Below, piece by piece: positions 8,334-17,008 of a DNA stretch of 47,155 nucleotides. The translations under genes were made by a program, and so were the position numbers. The DNA comes from Clostridium sp. CAG:138. GTDB taxonomy: Bacteria; Bacillota; Clostridia; Christensenellales; CAG-138. The stretch spans positions 2,539 through 49,693 of the forward strand of contig FR879702.1 in NCBI GenBank assembly GCA_000435055.1, given 5' to 3'. Under the pieces are notes generated by a model. That model ran no database searches and was not told the DNA's origin. It saw only the letters and a list, made by a program, of their open reading frames with translations. Each line of letters opens with the position of its first letter. The stretch's first letter is position 1.

Positions 8334-8717
8334 CTACAACGAAAAGTGAAGCGCAGCTTGATGCAGCAACTTGCTCAACAGCGAAACGGGTACTGTCAAC
8401 AAACCCCAAAAACAGGAATAGCGGAGGCAGATTTGCCCTTAAAGGTTGAGCTTCATGTTGGAATAATCCCATACGGAACGGCCGAGCCGAATGTTGACGA
8501 CCCACCCGAACAAAAATTCGAGTGCCGTTATCAAAACTGTGTCCGCAATACATTTTGCGGCAAGCGGCATGGGACGTAAAACAAACAGCGCGTGCAGCAG
8601 CATAAAACAAATGCCGCCGGCCGGTGCCATTGAAAAATCGGTCTGCTGCGGTAAACAAGCTCTATGGCAACATAACCTATTCCGCCCGTTATGAAAGCTG
8701 CAATTAACTCGGAACAT
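8334..8717 (-). pseudogene. Decayed membrane protein, putative ABC-transporter type IV family (PF06541-like)
   Basis: Joined across frames, the minus strand spells one small membrane protein: LIAAFITGGIGYVAIELVYR, then TDFSMAPAGGICFMLLHALF, LEFLFGWVVNIRLG, VWDYSNMKLNL, GQICLRYSCFWGLL and a stop at 8334–8336. This is the pattern of the small permease-like proteins with the conserved WDYSN and GQICL motifs. Three breaks are visible: one between the likely ATG (8717) and LIAAF, one near YR/TDF (about 8645) and one at NL/KGQ (about 8437), where a TAA is created. The function of intact relatives is not firmly known. The gene is dead or badly damaged. It sits antisense to nothing and fills most of the 614-base gap between arcA and the phosphodiesterase gene. 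Confidence 0.7.
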
Positions 8718-8753
8718 CTCGTATATTGAATTGTTCCCGAAAAGGAGACAGTT

Positions 8754-9518
8754 ATGCTCAAAAAGATTTTTGCTCACAGAGGCGCAAGCGCATATGTGCC
8801 GGAAAACACACTGCCTGCGTTTGAAAAAGCAGTTGATATCGGCGCGGATGGGGTGGAATTGGATATCCACCTGAGCCGTGACGGCCGATTGGTTGTGATA
8901 CACGATGAAATGCTTGACAGAACAACGAACGGTCACGGTTTTGTGAAGGATTTTACGCTTGCGGAACTGAAAAAGCTCGATGCTTCAAAAACGATGACAA
9001 ATTCGGGTTTCTGCAATCTTCGTATTCCGACCCTCGGCGAAGTATATGAGCTGCTTGCCGATACAGAACTTCTTGTGAATGTTGAGGTTAAAAACAGCAT
9101 ATTCCTCTATCCGGGAATACTTGAAAAAGCACTTGAGGCGGAAGCAAAATACGGAATGAGCGGACGGGTGCTGTACTCATCTTTCAATCATTATGCGATG
9201 CAGGAACTTAAACGAATTTCACCGCAGTCAAAAACCGGACTTTTGTATTCAACGATGCTGATTGATCCGTGGAATGCGGCAATGGCGGCAAATGCGGATG
9301 CGCTGCACCCGTTCTTCCCCTGCATTGCAAATACGCCGTGCATGATTCCGAAATGCAGAAAAAACGGCATTGCTGTCAACACGTGGACGGTGGATGAACC
9401 GGAGTATATTCGGGCGATGTTTATGCTCGGCGTTGATTCCGTGATAACAAACAAACCCGACGTTGCAAAGTCCGTTCGAAACGAATTGTCGAATGATGCC
9501 GAAAACACAGAGAATTAA
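8754..9518 (+). CDS. Glycerophosphodiester phosphodiesterase
   Basis: The protein has 254 residues. It hydrolyses glycerophosphodiesters, products of phospholipid turnover, to glycerol-3-phosphate and an alcohol. The TIM-barrel GDPD signatures are clear: IFAHRGASAYVPENT with the catalytic His, ADGVELDIHLSRDG with the metal-binding Glu and Asp, VVIHDEMLDRTTNG with the second His, and a late NTWTVDEPE motif. There is no signal peptide, so it acts in the cytosol, as with UgpQ. The ATG at 8754 follows AAAGGAG at a good distance. No glycerol-phosphate transporter lies nearby. Confidence 0.93.
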   Translation: MLKKIFAHRGASAYVPENTLPAFEKAVDIGADGVELDIHLSRDGRLVVIHDEMLDRTTNGHGFVKDFTLAELKKLDASKTMTNSGFCNLRIPTLGEVYELLADTELLVNVEVKNSIFLYPGILEKALEAEAKYGMSGRVLYSSFNHYAMQELKRISPQSKTGLLYSTMLIDPWNAAMAANADALHPFFPCIANTPCMIPKCRKNGIAVNTWTVDEPEYIRAMFMLGVDSVITNKPDVAKSVRNELSNDAENTEN

Positions 9519-9570
9519 ACAAAATTGACAGTATTTGCGGCTGTCTTTCACGAAATTCGGGCTTTGGGGG

Positions 9571-9599
9571 TTGTATACCGTACTGAAAAATGGTACAAT
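9571..9599 (+). promoter_or_regulatory. Promoter of the DUF1538–P-II operon
   Basis: TTGTAT (9571–9576), a 17-bp spacer and TACAAT (9594–9599), 30 bp before the first start codon. A small hairpin (GACAG/CTGTC, about 9528–9546) before it may end the upstream transcript. Confidence 0.5.
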
Positions 9600-9628
9600 G
9601 AACCCAATAATGGATTAACGGAGAGACT

Positions 9629-11161
9629 ATGCGAAAACAATTGTCCGAAAAACTGAAGGAAGCGGTCGCGTCGGTTGTTCCGGTAACGCTTATCGTACTT
9701 TTGCTTCAGATTATTACCCCAATGCCGACAAATATGCTCATTGCGTTCCTTATCGGTGCAGTGATGCTTGTTTTGGGTATGGGGCTTTTTTCACTTGGTG
9801 CGGATATTGCAATGATGCCGATGGGTGAACGCATCGGCGCACATATTATAAAGTCAAAGCACTATCTTGTGCTTATTCCTGCGGTGTTCATGATCGGCGC
9901 GCTTATTACCGTTGCCGAACCGGATCTGCAGGTTCTTGCGGATCAGTTTGAAACGCTTAATCGATGGGCAGTTATTCTTACGGTTGCGGCAGGCGTCGGC
10001 TCGTTCCTTGTGCTTGCACTTGTGAGAATAATCAAAAAAATTCAGCTTACGCAGATTCTGCTTGCACTTTATGTGCTTGTTTTCGCCGTTGCCGGCACAA
10101 TGGCAATTGATAACGGCACGTTTATCCCTGTTGCTTTCGATTCCGGCGGAGTTACGACCGGGCCGATCACTGTGCCTTTCTTCATGGCTCTCGGCATAGG
10201 TTTTGCAACTGTACGCGGCGGCAAGAATGCGCAGGATGACAGCTTCGGCATGGTTGCGCTCTGTTCGATCGGTCCGATTCTCGCCATGCTTATACTCGGG
10301 CTTGCAACGGGCGTAAATGAGGTTTCAAGCGGAGTTTCCGCCCTGCCTGAACACGGCGATTTCGGCGCGGTGGCTGCTGCATTCGGTCGAGGCTTGCCCG
10401 GCTACATAAAGGAAGTTGCGCTTGCATTGCTGCCGATAGTGCTGCTGTTCGGAATTTTTCAGTTTGTTTTTTTGCATTTGCCCAAGAAAATGCTGATAAG
10501 GCTCGGTGCAGGTCTTGTTTATACATTCGTCGGCCTTGTGTTTTTCCTGACGGGCGTAAACGTAGGTTTCATGCCTGCGGGAACATTTTTAGGCGGTGCA
10601 CTTGCGGGAACGGCCGTTCCGTGGATATTGATACCGATAGGCATGGTGCTTGGCTTCGTTGTTGTTTTGGCGGAGCCTGCGGTGCGTGTTCTCAATAAAC
10701 AGGTTGAAGAGATAACCGTCGGTGCGATTTCGCAGCGTGCCATGTTGCTCAGTCTTTCCATCGGCGTGGCTGTTTCCGTTGGTATTTCAATGCTGCGTGT
10801 TGTGACAGGAATTTCCTTATGGTATTTTCTTATCCCGGGTTATGCAATTGCGATTGAGCTTTCGTTCTTTGCACCCAAAGTTTTCACGGCTATTGCGTTT
10901 GACTCCGGCGGAGTTGCATCCGGTCCCATGACGGCAACATTCATGCTGCCCTTTGCAATGGGCGCATGTATTGCACTCGGCGGAAATGTGTCAACCGATG
11001 CGTTCGGACTTGTTGCAATGGTCGCATTAACGCCGCTGATAACGATTCAGGTGCTCGGATGCGTATACAAAATCAAGCTTATGCGTGTTGAACGCAGCAA
11101 GAGCGCAAAACAGGTTGATGACGGTGTAACGGTCATTGAATTTGAACCGGAGGGTATATAA
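9629..11161 (+). CDS. DUF1538 family integral membrane protein
   Basis: The protein has 510 residues and many hydrophobic helices, roughly a dozen. It is built of two homologous halves. Each half ends in the same signature: AFDSGGVTTGPITVPF near residue 170 and AFDSGGVASGPMTATF near residue 430. Such inverted or tandem halves around a DSGG loop suggest a transporter, but no substrate is established for the family. The ATG at 9629 follows GGAGA. The stop overlaps the start region of the next gene by junction (TAA then ATG at 11162), so translation is tightly coupled to the two P-II genes that follow. This suggests that they sense metabolites and control this protein. Confidence 0.9.
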   Translation: MRKQLSEKLKEAVASVVPVTLIVLLLQIITPMPTNMLIAFLIGAVMLVLGMGLFSLGADIAMMPMGERIGAHIIKSKHYLVLIPAVFMIGALITVAEPDLQVLADQFETLNRWAVILTVAAGVGSFLVLALVRIIKKIQLTQILLALYVLVFAVAGTMAIDNGTFIPVAFDSGGVTTGPITVPFFMALGIGFATVRGGKNAQDDSFGMVALCSIGPILAMLILGLATGVNEVSSGVSALPEHGDFGAVAAAFGRGLPGYIKEVALALLPIVLLFGIFQFVFLHLPKKMLIRLGAGLVYTFVGLVFFLTGVNVGFMPAGTFLGGALAGTAVPWILIPIGMVLGFVVVLAEPAVRVLNKQVEEITVGAISQRAMLLSLSIGVAVSVGISMLRVVTGISLWYFLIPGYAIAIELSFFAPKVFTAIAFDSGGVASGPMTATFMLPFAMGACIALGGNVSTDAFGLVAMVALTPLITIQVLGCVYKIKLMRVERSKSAKQVDDGVTVIEFEPEGI

Positions 11162-11536
11162 ATGAAAAACAATGCTGTTGAACCTATAAAACTTATAACC
11201 TGCATTGTCAATCGCGGAGACGGTGAAACCGTTACGGAACTGTGTGCTCGCGAAGGAATAAGCTGCAGCGTTGTGCTCCGCGGCAGGGGAACTGCCGACA
11301 ACGCGATGCTCACAATGCTCGGTCTCGGCGAAAGCGAGAAGGACATTGTGATGCTCACTGTAGGACAGTCGCGGCAGGCCGAAATTATGGAAAAACTTGC
11401 GGTGACTCTTCACCTTAACGAGAGAGGCAAGGGGATTGCGTTTTCGATACCTTTTTCCGGGCTTGCTTCACAGCTCGATTCCTATGCTCTGCTGGCCGGA
11501 ATGAAGGCGAGTGCGAACTTGATTGATTTAAATTGA
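11162..11536 (+). CDS. P-II-like regulatory protein (first copy)
   Basis: A 124-residue ferredoxin-like small protein of the P-II superfamily. The fold is suggested by KLITCIVNRGDGETV at the start, VLRGRGTADNAML where the effector-binding T-loop begins, DIVMLTVGQSRQAEIMEKL, and GKGIAFSIPFSGLAS in the region that closes the nucleotide site in P-II proteins. It begins directly after the stop codon of the DUF1538 gene. It differs considerably from the second copy, so the two could form a heterotrimer or read different ligands. Which nucleotide or amino acid it binds cannot be told from sequence. Confidence 0.82.
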   Translation: MKNNAVEPIKLITCIVNRGDGETVTELCAREGISCSVVLRGRGTADNAMLTMLGLGESEKDIVMLTVGQSRQAEIMEKLAVTLHLNERGKGIAFSIPFSGLASQLDSYALLAGMKASANLIDLN

Positions 11537-11573
11537 AGACGCGTGCAAAACGTAATTGTGTTTGGAGGATTGC

Positions 11574-11939
11574 ATGATAAAACATGATTTGATACTTACA
11601 ATTGTCAACCGCGGCTTTGCGGATGAAGTCATGAGCGCGGCAAAGGCAGCCGGTGCATTTGGAGGCACGGTCGTTAATGCACGCGGGACAGGAACGCACG
11701 AACTGCAGCATTTTTTCGGTGCGATTATTCAACCCGAAAAAGAACTTGTGTTGATTCTGACCGAACGCGAAAAAAGAAATTCAATAATGGAGGCGATTTG
11801 CCGCGATGCGGGATTGTCAAAAGAGGGAATGGGAATCTGCTTTTCCCTGCCTGTTGACGGTGTTGCGGGCATTCGTTCCATATCAAACCTTGATGACCGG
11901 AAGGAGAAGGAAAAGTCGGATACCCCCGAAGAGGTATAG
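11574..11939 (+). CDS. P-II family regulatory protein (second copy)
   Basis: A 121-residue P-II-type protein: HDLILTIVNRGFADEVM, the VVNARGTGTHELQ loop, FFGAIIQPEKELVLILTE and GMGICFSLPVDGVAGI. This copy matches the P-II variants usually encoded beside DUF1538 more closely than the first does. The ATG at 11574 is chosen because GGAGG lies 5 nt before it. An in-frame TTG at 11556 has no ribosome binding site. The C-terminal tail is short and highly charged. The Tyr of the classical GlnB uridylylation loop is not evident. Confidence 0.88.
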   Translation: MIKHDLILTIVNRGFADEVMSAAKAAGAFGGTVVNARGTGTHELQHFFGAIIQPEKELVLILTEREKRNSIMEAICRDAGLSKEGMGICFSLPVDGVAGIRSISNLDDRKEKEKSDTPEEV

Positions 11940-11992
11940 ATGACGTTTCACATGCAATGCAGGCATGCCCGAACGACAGAATAAACACGTCG

Positions 11993-11998
11993 TATAAT
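11993..11998 (+). promoter_or_regulatory. Possible -10 element for sdaAB
   Basis: A perfect TATAAT sits 37 bp before the sdaAB start codon. No good -35 hexamer is seen at the right distance, so this is either an activator-dependent promoter or chance. If real, serine dehydratase can be expressed apart from the DUF1538–P-II genes. Confidence 0.35.
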
Positions 11999-12034
11999 TG
12001 CGGGCAGGCTTGGATTGCTTTGTTTGATAAAAGG

Positions 12035-12697
12035 ATGAAAGAATTCAGTGTATTTGATATAATTGGACCGCGTATGGTCGGTCCTTCAAGCTCGCATACG
12101 GCGGGTGCGGTTCGTATCGGACTGGTTGCACACCGAATAGCGCGGGGAAAGATTAATAGTGCAGAAATCACGCTTTACGGCTCGTTTGCACAAACGGGTC
12201 GCGGACATGGCACGGACAGGGCCGTTATTGCAGGTATACTTGGTGTTGAACCTGATGATGCACGAGTAAAACATTCGATGCTGCTTGCAAAAAGCGAAAG
12301 CGTGGATATAAAAGTTAACTACAGTTCGGAAGAAACGGATCATCCGAACACTGCAAGGATTCATTTTGTTACAGAAGCCGGGCGCGAATTCTCACTGGTT
12401 GGCGTCAGCATCGGCGGTGGGAACATTGAAATCGTTGAAATAAACGGAATGGAAGTTTCGTTTAGCGGGGATTATCCGACCATTATCGCCTTTTATCGCG
12501 ACATGCCCGGAATCATTTCAAAGGTCACGGCGCTGTTGGCATGGCGAAATATCAATGTTGCGTTCATGAAAGTATTTCGAAATGCAAAACGACAGGACGC
12601 ATGCATGGTGATTGAAACGGATGCGGTTGTTTCCAACGAAGAACTGAGAGAAATCGCCCGGATGGTAGGGGAAATCAAGGAGATTTGCGCGGTATGA
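12035..12697 (+). CDS. sdaAB: L-serine dehydratase, iron-sulfur type, beta subunit
   Basis: Together with the alpha chain it deaminates L-serine to pyruvate and ammonia. The protein has 220 residues and begins FSVFDIIGPRMVGPSSSHTAGA, the family signature. GSFAQTGRGHGTDRAV follows, then a C-terminal ACT domain (about residues 148–220: DMPGIISKVTALLAWRNINV) that binds regulatory amino acids. The ATG at 12035 is chosen because family members start here. The ribosome binding site is poor, with AAGG directly abutting the ATG. A longer frame from 11957 has no family similarity upstream. The gene overlaps sdaAA by ATGA, so the chains are made in equal amounts. Confidence 0.94.
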   Translation: MKEFSVFDIIGPRMVGPSSSHTAGAVRIGLVAHRIARGKINSAEITLYGSFAQTGRGHGTDRAVIAGILGVEPDDARVKHSMLLAKSESVDIKVNYSSEETDHPNTARIHFVTEAGREFSLVGVSIGGGNIEIVEINGMEVSFSGDYPTIIAFYRDMPGIISKVTALLAWRNINVAFMKVFRNAKRQDACMVIETDAVVSNEELREIARMVGEIKEICAV

Positions 12698-13578
12698 GTT
12701 ATGCATTTTCAACGGGCAGGGAACTTATTGCCCTTTGCGAAAAAGAAAACCTGACGATTGCGGAGGTTATGATTCGTCGAGAGGCGGAGACAAGCGAAAA
12801 AACCCGTGACGAACTTGTAAACGAAATGTTTGAAAATCTGCTGACAATGCAAAAATCAATTCGATTCGGGTTGGAGGAAAATCAACAGACCGTTACGGGA
12901 CTTGCGGGCGGAAACGCCGAAAAACTCATGGCTTATGCCGAAAAAGCAAATATGGGCAGGGACATGGCACAAATCTGCGCCGCTGCTCTTGCTGTTGCTG
13001 AAGTGAATGCCTCAATGGGGCGGATCGTTGCAGCACCGACGGCGGGTGCAAGCGGTGTGCTGCCTGCTGTGCTTGTTATGTGCAGTGAGAAACACGGATT
13101 TACCGACAGAGACCTGGTTAACGGCTTGTTTACGGCAGGCGCCATCGGCGTAATTATTGCCCGCAATGCAAGCATTTCAGGTGCTGAGGGCGGATGTCAG
13201 GCGGAGATAGGTTCTGCGTCTGCAATGGCTGCGGCAGCGCTTGCGGAGCTTTGCGGAGCGTCTCCGACTGCTTCATTAAGCGCGGCTGCGATGGCTGTTA
13301 AAAACATACTCGGACTTGTATGCGATCCCGTTGCCGGGCTTGTGGAATGCCCCTGTATAAAGCGCAATGCAATGGGCGCGGCAAATGCCGTGTTGGCAGC
13401 GGACATGGCTCTTGCGGGAATCTCAAGTATTATCCCGTTTGATGAGGTTGTCGGCGCAATGAGAAGTGTCGGCAGACTCATGAACGTTGATCTGCGTGAG
13501 ACAGCACGCGGCGGTTTGGCAGCAACGGCAACAGCGCTTGAAATTACGAAGAATATAAGCATGGAAAACGAAGATTAG
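12694..13578 (+). CDS. sdaAA: L-serine dehydratase, iron-sulfur type, alpha subunit
   Basis: This 294-residue chain holds the oxygen-labile [4Fe-4S] cluster and the active site. Signatures seen are RIVAAPTAGASGVLPA, SGAEGGCQAEIGSASAMAA with one cluster cysteine, and CDPVAGLVECPCIKRNAMGA with the others. The start overlaps the beta-subunit stop by four bases. An in-frame TTG nine bases earlier is less likely. Oxygen sensitivity fits an anaerobe. The gene lies downstream of a P-II operon, which suggests a nitrogen or amino-acid control link, although co-transcription is not proven. Confidence 0.96.
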   Translation: MSYAFSTGRELIALCEKENLTIAEVMIRREAETSEKTRDELVNEMFENLLTMQKSIRFGLEENQQTVTGLAGGNAEKLMAYAEKANMGRDMAQICAAALAVAEVNASMGRIVAAPTAGASGVLPAVLVMCSEKHGFTDRDLVNGLFTAGAIGVIIARNASISGAEGGCQAEIGSASAMAAAALAELCGASPTASLSAAAMAVKNILGLVCDPVAGLVECPCIKRNAMGAANAVLAADMALAGISSIIPFDEVVGAMRSVGRLMNVDLRETARGGLAATATALEITKNISMENED

Positions 13579-13666
13579 CCTGCTGGCAATATAAAACAAA
13601 TATTATCAACAGTACAATAAAAGCAGCGGGGTTTGATGAAGCCGCGCTGCACAGCGGAGGAGTTTT

Positions 13667-14410
13667 TTGGCAAAGCGAAACGGAATAATCAAAGCATTGA
13701 TTCAAATCGGCCTGATACTTGTTGTTTTGGCGTTAATATTTTTTTCGCTGAACAGTGTTCTGCCCGGTTTTATTGATGTGCTTGCAAACGGTCAGCAGAG
13801 TGATGTGCAGGAGTATCTGAATTCATTTCATGACTTCAGTGGTTACGCAATAGGTTTTTTGCTGCAGTTCATTCAAATAATTACAATTGCACTTCCCAGC
13901 GTTCCGATTCAGGTTGCTGTCGGCGTAATTTTCGGAACTTGGCGCGGGTTTCTCGTTTGCTATCTCGGCTATGTTTCGGCAAATGCTCTGATTTTTATTT
14001 CCGTCCGCAAGCTCGGAGCAAAGCTTGAGCAGCTTCTTCCCGGCAAACCTGTTGAAAAAACGGGCAGCAAGAAAAAGAATTTTATTACCGATGCAAAATA
14101 TCCTGCATTTAGTGTTTTCTTTGCATCCGTTCTTCCCGTTATTCCGAACGGTTTGATTCCGTATGTTGCATCAAAAACGAAAATCGGTTTCCGCTCATAT
14201 ATGCTTGCTGTAATGACGGGCTGCATACCGACGGTGCTGACGCTTTGTGCTGTCGGCGATCAGCTTGTGGAGGGTGATTTCCTTTCTGCGGCGCTGTATG
14301 TTGCACCCTTACTGCTGTTTGCCGGACTTCTTCTTTGGCAGCGCAAGAATATACTTTCACTGTACGAAAAAATTAAGCAGCGGACAGCGGAACACAAAGC
14401 AAGGAAATAA
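13667..14410 (+). CDS. VTT-domain membrane protein, TVP38/TMEM64 family
   Basis: The protein has 247 residues and about six membrane segments. It belongs to the DedA-like VTT superfamily, proposed to move lipids or couple to proton-driven transport in the envelope. Typical features are the re-entrant motif IALPSVPIQVAVGVIFGTWRGF and the second half ASVLPVIPNGLIPYVASKTKIGF. The start is a TTG at 13667, preceded by GGAGG at 6 nt. No closer ATG exists. The C-terminus is a short basic tail. It is preceded by sdaAA at 88 bp and followed by a strong terminator. Confidence 0.85.
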   Translation: MAKRNGIIKALIQIGLILVVLALIFFSLNSVLPGFIDVLANGQQSDVQEYLNSFHDFSGYAIGFLLQFIQIITIALPSVPIQVAVGVIFGTWRGFLVCYLGYVSANALIFISVRKLGAKLEQLLPGKPVEKTGSKKKNFITDAKYPAFSVFFASVLPVIPNGLIPYVASKTKIGFRSYMLAVMTGCIPTVLTLCAVGDQLVEGDFLSAALYVAPLLLFAGLLLWQRKNILSLYEKIKQRTAEHKARK

Positions 14411-14455
14411 GCAACATAAAGGTGTGCCTTGCCGCACATTGGATATGAAACACTG

Positions 14456-14484
14456 AAAGGGCAAACGCGCTGCGTTGCCCTTTT
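14456..14484. terminator. Terminator between VTT gene and dnaI (convergent)
   Basis: AAAGGGCAA (14456–14464) and TTGCCCTTT (14475–14483) form a perfect 9-bp stem with a 10-nt loop. TTTT ends the plus strand, so it chiefly terminates the VTT transcript. The stem may also serve dnaI from the other side. Confidence 0.8.
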
Positions 14485-14525
14485 GTGCTGTTTAACTGTA
14501 GTGCAAGTGAAAATAAGGAAACGAA

Positions 14526-15494
14526 TTACAATGACAAACGCACATTCTGCGTCCGGACTCGCTGGATCTTTGCGGTTCGCGGAGCCATGAATCTTGATGC
14601 AAACCTTTCGCCGTAAACGGATTGAAGCGTGTCCACTCCGTCTTCATCGGTGACGGCAAGATTGGTTGCAATAATTGTTGCCTTGTCAAGATCCTGACGT
14701 TCGCAAACGATGGACAGCAGCGTCTCAATAGTGATATTTCGTATCATAGGCTCTGTTCCGAGATCATCAATTATCAAAAGATCCGGCAGTATGTAATCGG
14801 GTCGTTCGGAAGGTTCGTTGCGGAGGTTGTCCAGAGTTAATTGAATCAACTTATAAGCACTGATTTTCAGCACGGAGTAGCCGCGTTCAAGAACTCTTCC
14901 GCCAATGCAATTCAAAAGATAAGTTTTGCCGACGCCTGTCTCGCCTTGATAAAGCAGATCACGGCGTTCATTATTCGGAAATGCGTTTGCATAGGCCTCG
15001 GCAGCATCACGAATGCGGCTCATTACATTTCTGTCCTTTGGATTTTTTTGAAGGTTCAAATCAAAATTCCTAAAGTTTTGGGCAGCACTGACACCGGAGC
15101 TTTCAAACACGGTGTTGATTGCAAGCTGGACAACGCAGCGGCAAAGTTCCCCACCGGCAACGCGGCCGGTATCATGACACAGCGTACACTCATATTGCGG
15201 GTCAAGATAATCGGCGGGAAAACCGGAGGATACAAGCAGTTCTCGACGTTCGCGTTGTTTTTTTTCTATAAGAGCGTTGGCGAGCCCACGAATTTCTTCG
15301 GAATTTCCCGCATTCATAAGCTGTCTGCCCATGTCGAATGCGATAGTCGCAAGGTTGTCATCAAGCTTTTTTATTTCGGGGTTGCGTGAATAGACCTCCT
15401 GCAGGCGGGAACTCTCAATACGGCGGGTTCTGCGCTTGCGTTCCGAAAGCTCGGTTTCAAGTTTTTTGCAGAAGGCGGCAGATTTAATCTTCAT
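14526..15494 (-). CDS. dnaI: Helicase loader, DnaI/DnaC type AAA+ ATPase
   Basis: It loads the replicative helicase onto DNA at origins and restart sites. The 322-residue protein has an N-terminal helical region, a zinc-binding cluster CTLCHDTGRVAGGELCRC, Walker A GETGVGKTYLLN, Walker B PDLLIIDDLGTE, a sensor region IIATNLAVTDED and the arginine-finger motif YGERFASRF. The ATG at 15494 overlaps the 3' end of the upstream dnaD-like gene by 11 nt. GGAG lies about 9 nt before it, within that gene. Two other ATGs (15500, 15503) lie just upstream. Pairing with DnaD is the Bacillota arrangement. Confidence 0.92.
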   Translation of the reverse strand: MKIKSAAFCKKLETELSERKRRTRRIESSRLQEVYSRNPEIKKLDDNLATIAFDMGRQLMNAGNSEEIRGLANALIEKKQRERRELLVSSGFPADYLDPQYECTLCHDTGRVAGGELCRCVVQLAINTVFESSGVSAAQNFRNFDLNLQKNPKDRNVMSRIRDAAEAYANAFPNNERRDLLYQGETGVGKTYLLNCIGGRVLERGYSVLKISAYKLIQLTLDNLRNEPSERPDYILPDLLIIDDLGTEPMIRNITIETLLSIVCERQDLDKATIIATNLAVTDEDGVDTLQSVYGERFASRFMAPRTAKIQRVRTQNVRLSL

Positions 15495-16710
15495 ATACAT
15501 CATCTCCGAGATCAACACCGAGAGCACGGAGCTCTTCGGCACTGTATTGACGCTGTTTGTAATTTAAAGCACGATTAACAGGTTTCCCCTTTGATGCAGC
15601 AGCTGCCGGATGTGCTGCATTGCTGCGCTCGGTTTCTTCCCGTGCAGCAGAAACCGATACGATTCCGCGTTCGTGCCAATCCGAAAGCATCCTTTTCATT
15701 TCTGCAAACGGAGTACTTTTCTTTGACGCAAGTTCGGCGGCATAAAGAATCAATTCGGAATTCATGCACCAGTCGCTGCACCAGAGTTCAACCTGCTGTC
15801 TGTCGGATGATGTTGGCGTGCGCTTAAGTCCGGCTCTGGCAAATGCGCGGCGTGCAAGCTCGGCAAGCATATCCTGCTCGCGCAGCAATTCGCGCATCTT
15901 TTCGGGCGAAACACTGCCGTTTTCATGGTATTTTCCGAGAATTGCATCAAGGTATTTGAAGTTCGGTTTATCGATTGCAACAACATCGCGGCAGGCGATT
16001 TCAATGGCTTCGTCACTGAAGCCCCATTGAGTTGTCCATTTTTTATATAGTTCAAGTTCGTCTTCGGTCGGAAGGCGGCTGTTGCGCCAGCGCTTTAGAA
16101 TTGCGGCCGCGCCGCTTGCAAGATCGTTTTCCATTGAGAAGCTTTCCGCCACCGAATCAGCGGTTGTACGGCCCTCGGAAACAAGACGTTTGGCAACCGA
16201 ATCCATATAGTTGATATGCACCCGTGCGCCCTTTTTTTCTATGCAATGCTGAACGATGAGCAGAGCGGCATCATCCTCAAACCCGAATATTTCCACCCAA
16301 TCATAAACTTTCTGCAATTCCGCACCGGACATGTTTCTTGTTCCGAGAACAGCCTGCAAACGCTGAACAAGCTTTGAGTAATGTGCGTTTTCGTTGTCAA
16401 CGGGTCGCTTATCGGGAAGAGAGGCAGAAAGATTAAGATACTCTACGGAAAGCAGACTGCCGTCGATAATTCGCACAATACCGCATTTTTCCCAATAGCG
16501 GAAGGCTTCGGCAACCTGTGCATCGCTGAGCTTGAGCGCATCAGAAATCGAAACGGGGCTCGAAACCGCGCCGCCGGCAAGCATAAGCCCGTACAGATAC
16601 ACGCGGACGGCATTTTCGGGCGCATCCGGCACGAGTTCGGAAATAAAACGGTTGTCGACGACGGTAGTTCCAAAAAGGTCACGTCCCCTGAGTATTACTG
16701 TGTTCTGCAT
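15484..16710 (-). CDS. DnaD/DnaB-domain replication initiation protein
   Basis: The protein has 408 residues. It has an N-terminal winged-helix-like part (about 1–110), two DnaB_2-type helical domains (about 120–195 and 215–290), and a charged C-terminal tail ending YSAEELRALGVDLGDDVYED. The YxxxIxxKWxxxG-like pattern appears as YKKWTTQWGF and FKYLDAILGKY. Such proteins remodel DNA and help load helicase with DnaI, whose gene directly follows and overlaps. Two DnaB_2 domains and the tail resemble Bacillus DnaB as much as DnaD, so I give no symbol. GGAGGT precedes the ATG at 16710 by 5 nt. Confidence 0.87.
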   Translation of the reverse strand: MQNTVILRGRDLFGTTVVDNRFISELVPDAPENAVRVYLYGLMLAGGAVSSPVSISDALKLSDAQVAEAFRYWEKCGIVRIIDGSLLSVEYLNLSASLPDKRPVDNENAHYSKLVQRLQAVLGTRNMSGAELQKVYDWVEIFGFEDDAALLIVQHCIEKKGARVHINYMDSVAKRLVSEGRTTADSVAESFSMENDLASGAAAILKRWRNSRLPTEDELELYKKWTTQWGFSDEAIEIACRDVVAIDKPNFKYLDAILGKYHENGSVSPEKMRELLREQDMLAELARRAFARAGLKRTPTSSDRQQVELWCSDWCMNSELILYAAELASKKSTPFAEMKRMLSDWHERGIVSVSAAREETERSNAAHPAAAASKGKPVNRALNYKQRQYSAEELRALGVDLGDDVYED

Positions 16711-16770
16711 CGATTACCTCCTGTCCATCCTGCTGCGGCGAAACATCGGGTTGGTTTCGCATTCAAGCTG

Positions 16771-16799
16771 ATTTTAGCATTTTACGGTTCATCTGTCAA
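16771..16799 (-). promoter_or_regulatory. Promoter of the dnaD-like–dnaI operon
   Basis: On the minus strand, TTGACA (16794–16799), a 17-bp spacer and TAAAAT (16771–16776). Confidence 0.65.
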
Positions 16800-17008
16800 T
16801 CAATTCGGGGTGATAATGCGAAACATGCGGGAAAACAGGCAACGCATTGAAGCAGCATTAATGTACATAACCAAGAAAATATCTGCATGGTCTTCACAGA
16901 TTCGGTTTTGATTTCAAACTCCATTGACAGGTGCAAGTTATCCTGAAGCTGAGAATACCCTGAACATGATTGTATATCATGATCTTCCGAAAAAGTAATC
17001 GATAAACA

